From an uncultured Saprospiraceae bacterium (GTDB taxonomy: Bacteria; Bacteroidota; Bacteroidia; Chitinophagales; Saprospiraceae), in the NCBI GenBank assembly GCA_938041325.1, contig CALIAG010000019.1:1-40520 (forward strand): a DNA stretch of 40,520 nucleotides, in the 5' to 3' direction. Positions 7,623 to 15,716 of this stretch are shown here, in pieces. The notes under the pieces were generated by a model. It was not told the DNA's origin and did not search any database. It was given only the letters and a program-made list of their open reading frames with translations. Position 1 is the first letter of the stretch, and each line of letters starts with the position of its first letter. Made by a program: the position numbers and the translations under genes.

Positions 7623-10600
7623 TTAATCATCCGCTTTCAGAATAATCGCATCCACCGCTTTCCGTTTAATCAATTCGTTCAACTCCTTTATGTTCTTTTC
7701 TTTAATTTTTTTAAAAGCAGCTAACTGTACATCAATCTTTTCAGTCAGTTCTTTCTTGACGGCGACCGATTGAACAGTAGGAGCATAAGAACCTGTGCGA
7801 ATCAATGAATTCAAATGCGCCAATTTGTTTGTTAATTTAATTGGGAAATTCAAAGGATCCTGTCTACTCTTGTTTTTGGTTTGGTACAACGTTTTTTCGA
7901 TATCTGTCATCAAAGAATCAATCACCGTAATGGCATCAACAATTTCATCATCGTCTTTCTTTTTCTTTTTGTAATCCATGATTTGTGTTCGGATATCACG
8001 AATCTCAATGATGGCTTCATGTGATTCAGTAACCTTTGCATTGACAGATTGTATAAAATCAAATTGAGCTTGAATGTCCGCAATGGAACTTGAAATTCGC
8101 TTATCTATTGTAACCTCAAAATTCTCAGAAACTTTTTCACCATTGTGATTCAATTCTACTTTGTATGTACCCGGCACTGCTCTTGGACCACTTAACGAAC
8201 CCCACCAGAAAATCATTCCATCGAATTTTTTAGCATTAGGATAAGCCATATTCCAATCAAATCGGTTGGCGCCTTCTTCTAACTTTAGTTTGTCTGCTTT
8301 TTCTTTCGCATGATTGGAATACTTTTTTATCAACTCACCAGATTGGTCCATAAAACTCAATGAAACCGTATCTTTTTCTTCCAGTTTATCAATATAATAA
8401 TGCACCATCACACCACCTGGATGATTTTTGCCAACAGTCTTTGATTCTTTTTTGGATTGGCCACCTGGCATTCGGTAAGTTGGTTTGGGTTGAAACAAGT
8501 GGATCTTATTTCCATTTACCTTTTCATTCATCTGATGAAGTACGGTAAGATCATCAATGAGCCACAAACTCCGGCCTTGTGTTGCTGCGATAAGGTTGTC
8601 CTCTTTCACTGCTAAATCGGTAATAGGAACAATTGGCAAATTCAATTGGAAAGGACTCCATTTTTCACCATCATTAAATGAAATGTACATCCCTGCTTCC
8701 GTACCAGCATAGAGCAATCCTTTTCGTTTTGGATCCATTCTTACCACTCGCGTAAAATGTTCATTATCGATTCCATTGACGATTTTTGTCCAGCTTTTTC
8801 CAAAATCAGTTGTTTTATAAATGTAAGGTTTGAAATCTCCAGTTTTATAAAGCGTTGCAGCTACATAACAAGTTCCTTCGTCCCAACTGCTTGGCTCTAT
8901 GCTGTTGATCATATTCCATTCCGGCATGTTTTTAGGCGTAACATTTTGCCAAGTCTTTCCATCATCCTGCGTCAAGTGAAGCAATCCATCATCAGAACCC
9001 ACCCACATGACACCTGCTTTCATTGGGGATTCAGCTGCTGCGAAAATAGTACAGTAATATTCCACACTTGTATTGTCTTGTGTGATCGGACCACCCGAAG
9101 AACCTAGCTTTGATGGATCGTTTCGAGTAAGATCATCACTTAGCACTTCCCAACTATGTCCTTCATCTGTTGAACGATGAACATGCTGCGAGAAAGTGTA
9201 TAAGTTTTTAGGATTGTGTTGAGAAACAATGATTGGGAAATTCCATTGAAAACGATATTTCATTGCTTCAGCACCTGCACCCATAGGATTATCTGGCCAA
9301 ACATTAATGGCTCGGACTTCCCCTGTTTTATGGTTTTTTCTAGTCAAAAAACCATCATAACTTCCACCATATACGATGTCTGGATTATTCGGGTCAACAG
9401 CGATATGTGCTGATTCGCCACCTGCTGTACTTTCCCAATCATCTTCGGTAATACTGTATCCATCAGATCGATGCGCAATTCTAATTGTAGAGTTATCTTG
9501 CTGAGCAGCATAGATTCTGTATGGGAAATGATTGTCAGTGGTTACTCTGTAAAATTGTGCGGTAGGTTGATTGTGGTAAGTCGACCAAGTAATGCCACCG
9601 TCGTAGCTAACTTGTGCACCACCATCATCCGCCATTACCATCCGCTTAGGATCCTCGGGAGCAATCCACAAATCATGGTGATCACCATGCGGAGCGTTGG
9701 CTGATTTAAACGTTTTACCACCATCCTTAGATTTGTGGTAGGAAACGTTGACAACGTAAACAACATCTGCATCCTTGGTATCTGCATAGATCCTTGAATA
9801 GTACCAAGCTCTTTGTCTTAAGCTTCTATCGCTATTGGTCAATGTCCAAGTTTCCCCACCATCATCTGATCTATAAACTCCACCTTTTTCATTTTCAATA
9901 ATTGCCCAAACACGATCCCGTTTAGCTTTGGAAACAGTAACTCCAGATATTCCCCAAACACCTTTTGGCAAACCTTTGTTTTCACTGATATTGGTCCAAG
10001 TGTCGCCACCGTCTGTACTTTTCCAAAGAGCAGATCCTTCACCACCACTTGAAAGGCTGTACGGAGTTCTTTGTACTTTCCAAGTACTTGCATAAATGAT
10101 TCTTGGGTTATTAGGATCAAGGCAAATATCAACTGCTCCAGCCATGTCATTTACGAAAAGTACTTTTTTCCAAGTGTCTCCACCATCAATACTTTTATAT
10201 ATTCCTCTTTCATTACTGCCTTTATAAATATTACCTAAAACCGCTGCATAAACCACATTAAAATCAGTAGGATGAATGGCTATCCTTGGAATATGTCTAG
10301 ACAATTCAAGTCCTTTGGAAGTCCAAGTTTTTCCTGCATCTTCAGATTTCCACAATCCATATCCCGAAGATACATTCCCTCTTAGGGTCACCTCTCCTCC
10401 GCCAACGTAGATGACATTATTATCGGACGGACTCACAGAGATTGCTCCAATAGAACCGCCAAAAAATCCATCTGAGATATTGCCCCATGTACGTCCCCCG
10501 TCCTCTGTTTTCCAAACACCTCCACCGGTTGCACCAAAATAAAATAAATTAGGTTCACCAGGCACACCTGTTGCTGCAGCAGAACGTCCGCCACGGAAAG

Positions 10601-10712
10601 GTCCAATGTTTCTCCATTCTAAAGAAGAGTAATATTTTTCTGGAAGTTCTTGTGCTTGCAAGTCGAAAGTCACTACAATCAATAGTAGGAGTATTAGTTT
10701 TAGGTTTCTCAT
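7623..10712 (-). CDS. Large secreted Asp-box (BNR/VPS10-like) beta-propeller protein
   Basis: This 1029-residue exported protein has a signal peptide (about residues 1-20, LIVVTFDLQAQ). Residues 25-740 contain eleven Asp-box hairpins of the S/T-x-D-x-G-x-x-W type, such as TEDGGRTW, SIDGGDTW, STDGGDTW, SDDGGETW, TQDDGKTW and TTDFGKSW, which form propeller blades like those of sortilin/VPS10 domains and some glycoside hydrolases. Homologues are often annotated as glycosyl hydrolases, but I see no catalytic signature, so protein or carbohydrate binding is equally likely. Residues from about 745 onward hold a beta-sandwich-like region (VPGTYKVELNHNGEKVSENFEVTIDKR) and a C-terminal helical bundle rich in K and E. 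No T9SS sorting domain is present. It follows a lipoprotein gene by 26 bases and is ended by the hairpin at 7561-7600. Confidence 0.88.
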   Translation of the reverse strand: MRNLKLILLLLIVVTFDLQAQELPEKYYSSLEWRNIGPFRGGRSAAATGVPGEPNLFYFGATGGGVWKTEDGGRTWGNISDGFFGGSIGAISVSPSDNNVIYVGGGEVTLRGNVSSGYGLWKSEDAGKTWTSKGLELSRHIPRIAIHPTDFNVVYAAVLGNIYKGSNERGIYKSIDGGDTWKKVLFVNDMAGAVDICLDPNNPRIIYASTWKVQRTPYSLSSGGEGSALWKSTDGGDTWTNISENKGLPKGVWGISGVTVSKAKRDRVWAIIENEKGGVYRSDDGGETWTLTNSDRSLRQRAWYYSRIYADTKDADVVYVVNVSYHKSKDGGKTFKSANAPHGDHHDLWIAPEDPKRMVMADDGGAQVSYDGGITWSTYHNQPTAQFYRVTTDNHFPYRIYAAQQDNSTIRIAHRSDGYSITEDDWESTAGGESAHIAVDPNNPDIVYGGSYDGFLTRKNHKTGEVRAINVWPDNPMGAGAEAMKYRFQWNFPIIVSQHNPKNLYTFSQHVHRSTDEGHSWEVLSDDLTRNDPSKLGSSGGPITQDNTSVEYYCTIFAAAESPMKAGVMWVGSDDGLLHLTQDDGKTWQNVTPKNMPEWNMINSIEPSSWDEGTCYVAATLYKTGDFKPYIYKTTDFGKSWTKIVNGIDNEHFTRVVRMDPKRKGLLYAGTEAGMYISFNDGEKWSPFQLNLPIVPITDLAVKEDNLIAATQGRSLWLIDDLTVLHQMNEKVNGNKIHLFQPKPTYRMPGGQSKKESKTVGKNHPGGVMVHYYIDKLEEKDTVSLSFMDQSGELIKKYSNHAKEKADKLKLEEGANRFDWNMAYPNAKKFDGMIFWWGSLSGPRAVPGTYKVELNHNGEKVSENFEVTIDKRISSSIADIQAQFDFIQSVNAKVTESHEAIIEIRDIRTQIMDYKKKKKDDDEIVDAITVIDSLMTDIEKTLYQTKNKSRQDPLNFPIKLTNKLAHLNSLIRTGSYAPTVQSVAVKKELTEKIDVQLAAFKKIKEKNIKELNELIKRKAVDAIILKADD

Positions 10713-10738
10713 TTGGTATTCGTTTTTGTAAACTTAAT

Positions 10739-11218
10739 TTATAAGAGTTCTAAGTCGATAAGAAGTGAGGTATTGTCTGAGCAAAATCCATCGAGTTCCA
10801 TATTGTCCTCAAATGAACCAATGAATAGATCAAAGAAAATAATTTCATTATCACAAAAAAATGGATTGCTTTGATCAAAGCGAATACTTAGGTCTCCATT
10901 GGATTCAATATTCCAGGATCCTGTAAAAAGAACGAAGGTATTGTCCGGAAGGGTAATCTCCCAATCCAATTCAAGGTTGTCATAAAAGTTAAAAATGACA
11001 TTGTTTATTTCGCCAGAGCTGATTAAGTTAATTCCATTTTCATTAAAAGTTGTGGCTATCCAAGGTCCGATAACTGTGTTTTCGAGCGCAATCAGCTCCG
11101 CATCACTTAGTGTAACGGAATCGATATTCGTAAGACAGGAAGAAAAGGTCAGCACGATTACAGTACAGACAGATAGGAAAAACACACCAATAGTTGATTT
11201 GATTTGTAGTTTCATCAT
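10739..11218 (-). CDS. Lipoprotein with lipocalin-like strand pattern
   Basis: This 159-residue lipoprotein has a long hydrophobic signal and a lipobox LTFSSC with the cysteine near residue 28. The mature part has a short linker (NIDSVTLSDAELIALENTVIG), then alternating strands (GPWIATTFNENG, NVIFNFYDNLELDWEITLP, FVLFTGSWNIESNGDLSIRF), a pattern seen in small lipocalin-like proteins. It is unusually acidic, and three cysteines remain after the lipobox. No named family is recognised. The first two codons are both ATG (11216 and 11213), so the start is uncertain by one residue. The Asp-box gene begins 26 bases downstream, suggesting a two-gene operon in which the lipoprotein may partner the propeller at the outer membrane (inference). 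Confidence 0.75.
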   Translation of the reverse strand: MMKLQIKSTIGVFFLSVCTVIVLTFSSCLTNIDSVTLSDAELIALENTVIGPWIATTFNENGINLISSGEINNVIFNFYDNLELDWEITLPDNTFVLFTGSWNIESNGDLSIRFDQSNPFFCDNEIIFFDLFIGSFEDNMELDGFCSDNTSLLIDLELL

Positions 11219-11357
11219 AGATTCTTAAAGCACTAATTTAAACATTATAGCGAAAAAGAAGGTGTTTTAACGATACCTTTTAATGATATGTGTTACAATG
11301 TTCTTTTTATGCTTTTTCTTTTTAAATTTAAGATAGTAATCTTAGAAGTTATTCAAT

Positions 11358-11391
11358 ATTGGATTACAAATAGTTCATCTAACTATTTTTG
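11358..11391 (+). promoter_or_regulatory. Bacteroidota-type promoter for the gene at 11423
   Basis: TATTTTTG at 11384-11391 matches the -7 consensus TAnnTTTG. ATTG at 11358-11361 could be the -33 element, with a spacer of 22 bases, at the long end of the normal range. The predicted start of transcription lies about 25 bases before the ATG. Confidence 0.5.
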
Positions 11392-11422
11392 ACTAACTTC
11401 TTTATGTGCAAAGAACCAATAT

Positions 11423-12121
11423 ATGATTTCATACACACAACTATCCAATACTGAATTGCTGGAAAAAGCAAAGTACCAATCTCAATTGACCTTTGAGGCG
11501 CAGTATCGTTTAAAAGAGGAGATTCTCAAAAGGGATATCAGCTTGGCGTCGGGACAAATGGATTTTTTGACAGAGACTTTAGATGTTAGTTTTGAAAAAA
11601 TAAAAAACTATAAATATTTATCTTCTATTGGATTGAAGTTAAATGAGACTGGAAATAATGATTTCGTGATTCGAAGATCTTTTGGTGGATTAATAATGGA
11701 TTTTTTGGCGATTGTCTTTGGAATGTTAATCGTTGTAGGCAGTGTTTTTATGGTCGTGTCTACTTATTTGAAAAGTGGAACACCTGAAGGTATTTCTGCA
11801 TTCGATTTAGGAATGGCTGGACTATTTTTTGTTTTGGTAATAGTGGGAATCCAATTGTTTTTTAGAGGATTGAACAGGCTGATAGATCATTTAGGTTTTA
11901 GGTTTGAAAAGAGGGGAGAGGAGTTTGTTTTTAGACAGAGAAAACACATTCGATTGACGAAAGATATTTTTAGAAGGGAGGATATTGAAATAAACTCAAG
12001 CGCCAATTCAATAGAATTATCTGCCAATGGGCAAAGTATAATAAAAGTTCAAAATCCTAACATCAAGCAACGTTTTACCTTGAAAGCGATTCTTGAACGT
12101 TTAAAAGAAAACGAAAGTTGA
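11423..12121 (+). CDS. Two-helix membrane protein of unknown function
   Basis: I do not recognise this family. The 232-residue protein has an N-terminal soluble helical part (about residues 1-90; LSNTELLEKAKYQSQLTFEAQYRLKEEILKR looks like a small helical unit). Two membrane helices follow, at about residues 93-114 (LIMDFLAIVFGMLIVVGSVFMVV) and 128-149 (LGMAGLFFVLVIVGIQLFF). The C-terminal cytosolic domain of about 80 residues alternates strands and helix (FRFEKRGEEFVFRQRKHIRL, IEINSSANSIELSANGQSIIKVQ), a layout similar to small membrane proteins with a PH-like tail (weak resemblance). It stands alone, with a promoter-like sequence at 11358-11391 and its stop codon inside the terminator stem at 12112-12148. 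Confidence 0.72.
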   Translation: MISYTQLSNTELLEKAKYQSQLTFEAQYRLKEEILKRDISLASGQMDFLTETLDVSFEKIKNYKYLSSIGLKLNETGNNDFVIRRSFGGLIMDFLAIVFGMLIVVGSVFMVVSTYLKSGTPEGISAFDLGMAGLFFVLVIVGIQLFFRGLNRLIDHLGFRFEKRGEEFVFRQRKHIRLTKDIFRREDIEINSSANSIELSANGQSIIKVQNPNIKQRFTLKAILERLKENES

Positions 12122-12148
12122 AACTACTATTAGCAATTTCAACTTTCG
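12112..12148. terminator. Bidirectional terminator between convergent genes
   Basis: Perfect 12-base arms CGAAAGTTGAAA (12112-12123) and TTTCAACTTTCG (12137-12148) with a 13-base loop. The TGA stop of the plus-strand gene (12119-12121) is inside the left arm. T-rich sequence follows on both strands, so it can also end the M20 amidohydrolase transcript coming from the other side. Confidence 0.8.
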
Positions 12149-12169
12149 ATGTTTGTTTATAAATAACCT

Positions 12170-13627
12170 TTACTTATTGATTCTATAATCAAGCGGTGGT
12201 TTTCGATCCCCCAGCAATGATTTGTATTCAAAGTTTGCTCCTCTAGATCGATCCAATTCTATTTTAGCTTTTTCTATAACTGCTGGATTATTGAATAGGT
12301 CCATTGCAGTCATGGTAATCGTTTTCGCAGCATTCACCATTCCTTTTTTACCTATTGACATCCCACCAGCTGCAACTGCTTGCCAAGAATGAGCAGAAGT
12401 TCCAGTCACCCAAGTTGCTGTTCTTAAACCCGTAGTAGGAACGACCCAACTTACATCACCAACATCTGTTGAACCTCCCGTTCCTTTTCTCGTAATTTTG
12501 AAAGGATTCACTCGTTCCGCCAATTCAATCGCGACATTGTCTCCGTATTCAAAAGTTGCCGCAATCTTTTTGGCAAATTCCTTTTCTTCTTCATCGTACA
12601 TAACACCTCCCACTTCACTCAAATTCGCATGCATCAATCTGCCTAAGGTTTCGTTTGGCAAAACATTGAACAAACCATGTATGACTTCGTATTCCATTTT
12701 TGTTTCTGTTCCAAGCGCAGCTCCTTCAGCAGCCTTTACCACCCATTCGAAATTCTCAACGACCTGAGACATTTCTGGATGTCGAACATAATAATAAACT
12801 TCCGCAAACTCTGGTACAACATTAGGTGCTTCTCCTCCAGAAGTAATCACGTAATGAATGCGCGACTCTTGGGGTATGTGCTCTCTCATTAGGTTGACCA
12901 TATGATTCATAGCTTCTACACCGTCCAGAGCGGATCTTCCATTGTAAGGAGAAGCAGAAGCATGTGAAGCGATTCCATAAAATCTGAATTTTCCAGACTT
13001 ATTCGCCAAGGAAGAAGCAGCATCTGCTGAGTTGGAACTAGATGGATGCCAATGCAATACCGCGTCCACATCGTCGAACTTTCCACCTCTTACGAAATAA
13101 ACTTTTCCAGCACCGCCTTCTTCAGCAGGTGTCCCATAAAATCGGATGGTTCCTTTTACATTATTGGTTTGCATCCATTCTTTCACATTGATCGCTGCGG
13201 CTGCAGATGCAGCTCCGAATAAATGATGGCCGCAAGCATGGCCTGCATTCACTTCTTCCCGTTTTTCACGATAAGGAACGGCAGCTTGAGAAACGCCTGG
13301 CAAGGCATCGAACTCACCCAATATTCCAATTACAGGTTTTCCTGATCCATAGCTGGCAATAAATCCAGTTGGAATTCCAACAACACCTTTCTCTATCTGA
13401 AAACCATTCTGTTTCAATTCTTCTTGCAAAATTGCAGAACTCTTTTCTTCTAAATAGCCTACTTCAGCTAAATCCCAGATTTGTTTGGCGATCCCAAAAT
13501 AATGATCTCCTTTCTGATCAATTTTTTGAATCATCATTTCTTTGTCTTTAGCAATAGATACTTTCTGGGCAAACATTAAAGGTAAACAAAGAGTAACCGT
13601 AAAAAAGAAGCAGATTAATTTTCTCAT
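12170..13627 (-). CDS. Exported M20 family amidohydrolase (M20D, AbgB-like)
   Basis: This 485-residue hydrolase belongs to the M20 metallopeptidase/amidohydrolase group, subfamily D, whose members remove an acyl or aminobenzoyl group from amino acids (AbgB cleaves p-aminobenzoyl-glutamate). A signal peptide (residues 1-20, LCLPLMFAQ) sends it to the periplasm. The metal site is intact: GHACGHHLFGAA with C132, H134 and H135, TPAEEGGAGK with E169/E170, and LHWHP with H192/H194. A dimerisation domain (GIASHASASPYNGRSALDGVEAMNHM) sits in the middle and the C-terminal GTGGSTDVGDVSWVVPT is a family signature of the AbgB branch. The substrate in the periplasm is unknown. The gene is monocistronic, with the hairpin at 12112-12148 as terminator. 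Confidence 0.9.
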   Translation of the reverse strand: MRKLICFFFTVTLCLPLMFAQKVSIAKDKEMMIQKIDQKGDHYFGIAKQIWDLAEVGYLEEKSSAILQEELKQNGFQIEKGVVGIPTGFIASYGSGKPVIGILGEFDALPGVSQAAVPYREKREEVNAGHACGHHLFGAASAAAAINVKEWMQTNNVKGTIRFYGTPAEEGGAGKVYFVRGGKFDDVDAVLHWHPSSSNSADAASSLANKSGKFRFYGIASHASASPYNGRSALDGVEAMNHMVNLMREHIPQESRIHYVITSGGEAPNVVPEFAEVYYYVRHPEMSQVVENFEWVVKAAEGAALGTETKMEYEVIHGLFNVLPNETLGRLMHANLSEVGGVMYDEEEKEFAKKIAATFEYGDNVAIELAERVNPFKITRKGTGGSTDVGDVSWVVPTTGLRTATWVTGTSAHSWQAVAAGGMSIGKKGMVNAAKTITMTAMDLFNNPAVIEKAKIELDRSRGANFEYKSLLGDRKPPLDYRINK

Positions 13628-13764
13628 AAGAAAGGTTTTTAAAAAGTAAAATATTTATCGAAAGATAAGGAAATGTTTACTAATCTTAGATAAAAAATAC
13701 ACTGTGCTGTTATTACAATCAATAATCAGCCTGCTGAACGCCAAACCCATTTGTAATCAACAAG

Positions 13765-13793
13765 AAAAGCTGCTCTCTTAAGGGAAAGCAGCT
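13765..13793 (-). terminator. Probable terminator of the padR-M23 operon
   Basis: AGCTGCT (13768-13774) and AGCAGCT (13787-13793) pair; after one mismatch three more pairs extend the stem. On the minus strand it is followed by TTTTCTTG. It lies 24 bases after the M23 gene stop. The T-run is short, so termination may be partial. Confidence 0.6.
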
Positions 13794-13816
13794 AATCGAA
13801 AAGATGGAATATATCT

Positions 13817-14527
13817 TTAAGGAGTTAAATAATCTCTTGGGTTAATTTTTTTGCCTTGTTTTTTAACTTCATAATGCAAATGAGGAGAAAGGCTTGCACC
13901 ACTATTTCCAACCTTAGCAATTAATTGACCTGCTTTGATTTCCTCACCTTCTTGAATTAAAATCTCAGATAAATGGGCATACAGACTTTCGAAATGATCA
14001 TCATGTTTTATAACAATCATGTGACCGTAACCGGTTGATTTGGATTGAATTTCTGTTACAACTCCATTTCCTGTTGCATAAACGGGAGTTCCCAAAGGTA
14101 CTTTAAAATCAATACCTTCATGAAATTGGTTTTGTGCTTTGAGCTTATTGAAAGTCATCCCAAACTCAGCGGTAATTTTGGCATTGCCTTTTAAAGGAGA
14201 TGAGTTTGGAGGATCTATAGGAAAAGCAAAAATATAGGTAACAGTAAATAATAAAACGGATAATGTCAGCAAAGATAATCTTTTCATAAGTTGCTTTTTT
14301 TGATTTAGTAAATGTAAAGTTTGTACTTGAAGCTTTTCGATTCCATCTTTTCCAAAAGCATTTAATACTTCTTTTATAGCAACTTGAAACGCAGTGCCAT
14401 CATCCATTTTTGATTCTACTGCACAACAAACATGATCTAAGAGATCTTCTAATAAAGGGGGATAGCTTAGTCCATTTTCCTTCAACAAATTTTCTATATA
14501 ATCAACTTGCTCGTCGCTTAATCCCAT
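13817..14527 (-). CDS. Membrane-anchored M23 peptidase with a cytosolic helical prefix domain
   Basis: This 236-residue protein joins three parts. Residues 1-80 are a helical domain (VDYIENLLKENGLSYPPLLEDLLDHVCCAVESKMDDGTAFQVAIKEV shortened: key residues DHVC and VE), like the prefix domain in PadR-linked permeases of Bacteroidota. Residues 84-102 form one membrane helix. Residues 115-236 are an M23 domain, a zinc endopeptidase fold that normally cuts peptidoglycan cross-links: HEGID (H136, D140), YAHL (H185) and HLHYE (H216, H218) keep the zinc and catalytic residues, so it should be active. The helix orients the M23 part to the periplasm. Its start overlaps the padR stop by one base (TAATG), so the two are translationally coupled and probably controlled by the operators at 14878-14927. 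Confidence 0.88.
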   Translation of the reverse strand: MGLSDEQVDYIENLLKENGLSYPPLLEDLLDHVCCAVESKMDDGTAFQVAIKEVLNAFGKDGIEKLQVQTLHLLNQKKQLMKRLSLLTLSVLLFTVTYIFAFPIDPPNSSPLKGNAKITAEFGMTFNKLKAQNQFHEGIDFKVPLGTPVYATGNGVVTEIQSKSTGYGHMIVIKHDDHFESLYAHLSEILIQEGEEIKAGQLIAKVGNSGASLSPHLHYEVKKQGKKINPRDYLTP

Positions 14528-14868
14528 TAGATTGATTGATTGATACTCGGGTTTAAAATCAATTTCATCGTTTGAATGAAGTTGTTGAACTCTTCTATTT
14601 TTAGACCAAACTCCTTTTTACCAGTACGAGTGAGTTTGTAATATTTCCGAACTCGTTTGCCTATATTTACTTTTTCTATCTTGAGTAAACCTTCAGATTC
14701 CATTTTGTGAAGCATAGGATACAGAGCACCTTCTGTTAGCATTAATTCTCCATCAGAAAGCTCTTTTACTTTCTGGCATATTTCATAACCATACATCTTG
14801 CCCTGGTCAGACAACAGTTTGAGTACAATGGTTTTGATGGTGCCTTTAAACAGTTCTTTTGCTATCAT
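14527..14868 (-). CDS. PadR family transcriptional regulator
   Basis: This 113-residue cytosolic protein has the PadR winged-helix fold: IVLKLLSDQGKMYGYEICQKV forms helices one and two, LTEGALYPMLHKMESEGLL the recognition helix, and KRVRKYYKLTRTGKKEF the wing, followed by a C-terminal dimerisation helix. Proteins of this size are the small PadR type, usually repressors that sense a compound or an envelope stress and control a neighbouring gene. The stop overlaps the M23 peptidase start by one base, so this regulator very likely controls its own operon. Two palindromes of the same sequence type sit 10-60 bases before its start codon, the expected place for autorepression. The inducer is unknown. 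Confidence 0.92.
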   Translation of the reverse strand: MIAKELFKGTIKTIVLKLLSDQGKMYGYEICQKVKELSDGELMLTEGALYPMLHKMESEGLLKIEKVNIGKRVRKYYKLTRTGKKEFGLKIEEFNNFIQTMKLILNPSINQSI

Positions 14869-14877
14869 AGCCTAAAT

Positions 14878-14898
14878 ATACCTAAGAAATTTAGGTAT
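14878..14898. promoter_or_regulatory. Probable PadR operator 1
   Basis: ATACCTAA-N5-TTAGGTAT, a perfect palindrome with 8-base arms, centred 20 bases upstream of the padR start codon. It shares ACCTAA-GAAA(T/G)-TTAGGT with operator 2, centred 29 bases further upstream, which would place two dimers on nearly the same face of the helix (about three turns). Confidence 0.75.
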
Positions 14899-14906
14899 TC
14901 AAAATA

Positions 14907-14927
14907 TTACCTAAGAAAGTTAGGTAA
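14907..14927. promoter_or_regulatory. Probable PadR operator 2
   Basis: TTACCTAA-N5-TTAGGTAA, a perfect 8-base-arm palindrome. A -7-like TATTTTG (minus strand, 14900-14906) lies between the two operators, so bound PadR should block the promoter of its own operon. Confidence 0.75.
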
Positions 14928-14945
14928 TTGAAATGATTTTCTGCT

Positions 14946-15599
14946 TTAAGCCATTACGGGAGGATTGGCTAAATTTTTAAAAGCATGATAAAAGAAGTAG
15001 AAACACCAAGTGACGATTCCTAAAAACTTAGTTCCATCTTCGAATAAATAAACGAAGCCTGATTGAACAAAAAAGACATCTGTACCAATAGACAATGCGA
15101 AAAGACCGCAAGCTAGATAAATCAAAAGGAAATCAGTTTTAAAAAATATCACTTTTCGGAAAAAGAAAAGAAATCCAAGAATGGTCCCAATGTACGCTGC
15201 ATAAACAACTTCTTCAGGAAGACCGAGCAAAACAGGAAACCATCTTTCATGAATTAAAAACAAATCATCCAGTAATAAGACTGTTGTAACTATTCCTGCG
15301 AAGAGGAAGAAGGACGTAAAAGCAGATTTCTTTTTCCTTTTCGAAAGGACGAAATAGGTAAAGAAACAAATGGCCACTGTAGCAGACCAAATGATAACGC
15401 CAAGATTGGACAAAAAACCGGTCATTGGATGTCCACCATTGGTGACAACGGGATCCTGTGTGAACTTTTTAACAGGAATATCTGCCTGATAACTAATGAT
15501 GCCAATAATGGTAAGAATAAGAAGAGGCAAGAGGTATACCTGAATTAGAGATGGAATCAGTTGCTTCAACTGAGACCAAATACTTTGGGGGAAAAGCAT
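14946..15599 (-). CDS. Polytopic membrane protein with conserved acidic/histidine motif
   Basis: I do not recognise a named family. The 217-residue protein has about six membrane helices, at roughly residues 18-36, 65-86, 92-110, 128-148, 155-174 and 190-206. Charged residues sit within or at the ends of helices: LLLDDLFLIHERW (DD and HE) near residue 107, LPEEVVYAAY near 127, and EDGTKFLGIVTW near 187. Such a pattern of D, H and E inside the membrane resembles membrane-embedded metal hydrolases of the ceramidase (CREST) type, but the exact signature motifs of that superfamily are not evident. The gene is followed by the padR operon on the same strand, the stop lying just upstream of the operators. 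An inverted repeat at 15603-15678 lies immediately upstream of its start. Confidence 0.7.
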   Translation of the reverse strand: MLFPQSIWSQLKQLIPSLIQVYLLPLLILTIIGIISYQADIPVKKFTQDPVVTNGGHPMTGFLSNLGVIIWSATVAICFFTYFVLSKRKKKSAFTSFFLFAGIVTTVLLLDDLFLIHERWFPVLLGLPEEVVYAAYIGTILGFLFFFRKVIFFKTDFLLIYLACGLFALSIGTDVFFVQSGFVYLFEDGTKFLGIVTWCFYFFYHAFKNLANPPVMA

Positions 15600-15602
15600 A
15601 GG

Positions 15603-15678
15603 TTTGTTTTTTAGGGTAAAAAATAGTTTGACTTTAAAAGCCTCCTAAATTTAATTAATTTTTACCTAAAAAAACAAA
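15603..15678. repeat. Imperfect inverted repeat between minus-strand genes
   Basis: Arms 15603-15623 (TTTGTTTTTTAGGG) and 15658-15678 (ACCTAAAAAAACAAA) match at 18 of 21 positions with a spacer of about 34 bases. It lies 39 bases past the alpha/beta hydrolase stop and 4 bases before the start codon of the membrane protein gene. It may terminate the upstream three-gene transcript or act as a control site; the right arm contains TTACCTAA, a half-site identical to that of the padR operators. Confidence 0.6.
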
Positions 15679-15716
15679 TAAATACAAAGAGTATAGAATA
15701 AGAAACGCAGTGAGAC

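Noticed and set aside
9839-10150. A 103-residue minus-strand frame overlapping the Asp-box gene
   Set aside because: It is in another frame of the real gene, without domain or start context.
7623-10712. Naming the Asp-box protein a glycosyl hydrolase
   Set aside because: Asp boxes are structural; no catalytic motif is identifiable, so an enzyme name is not supported.
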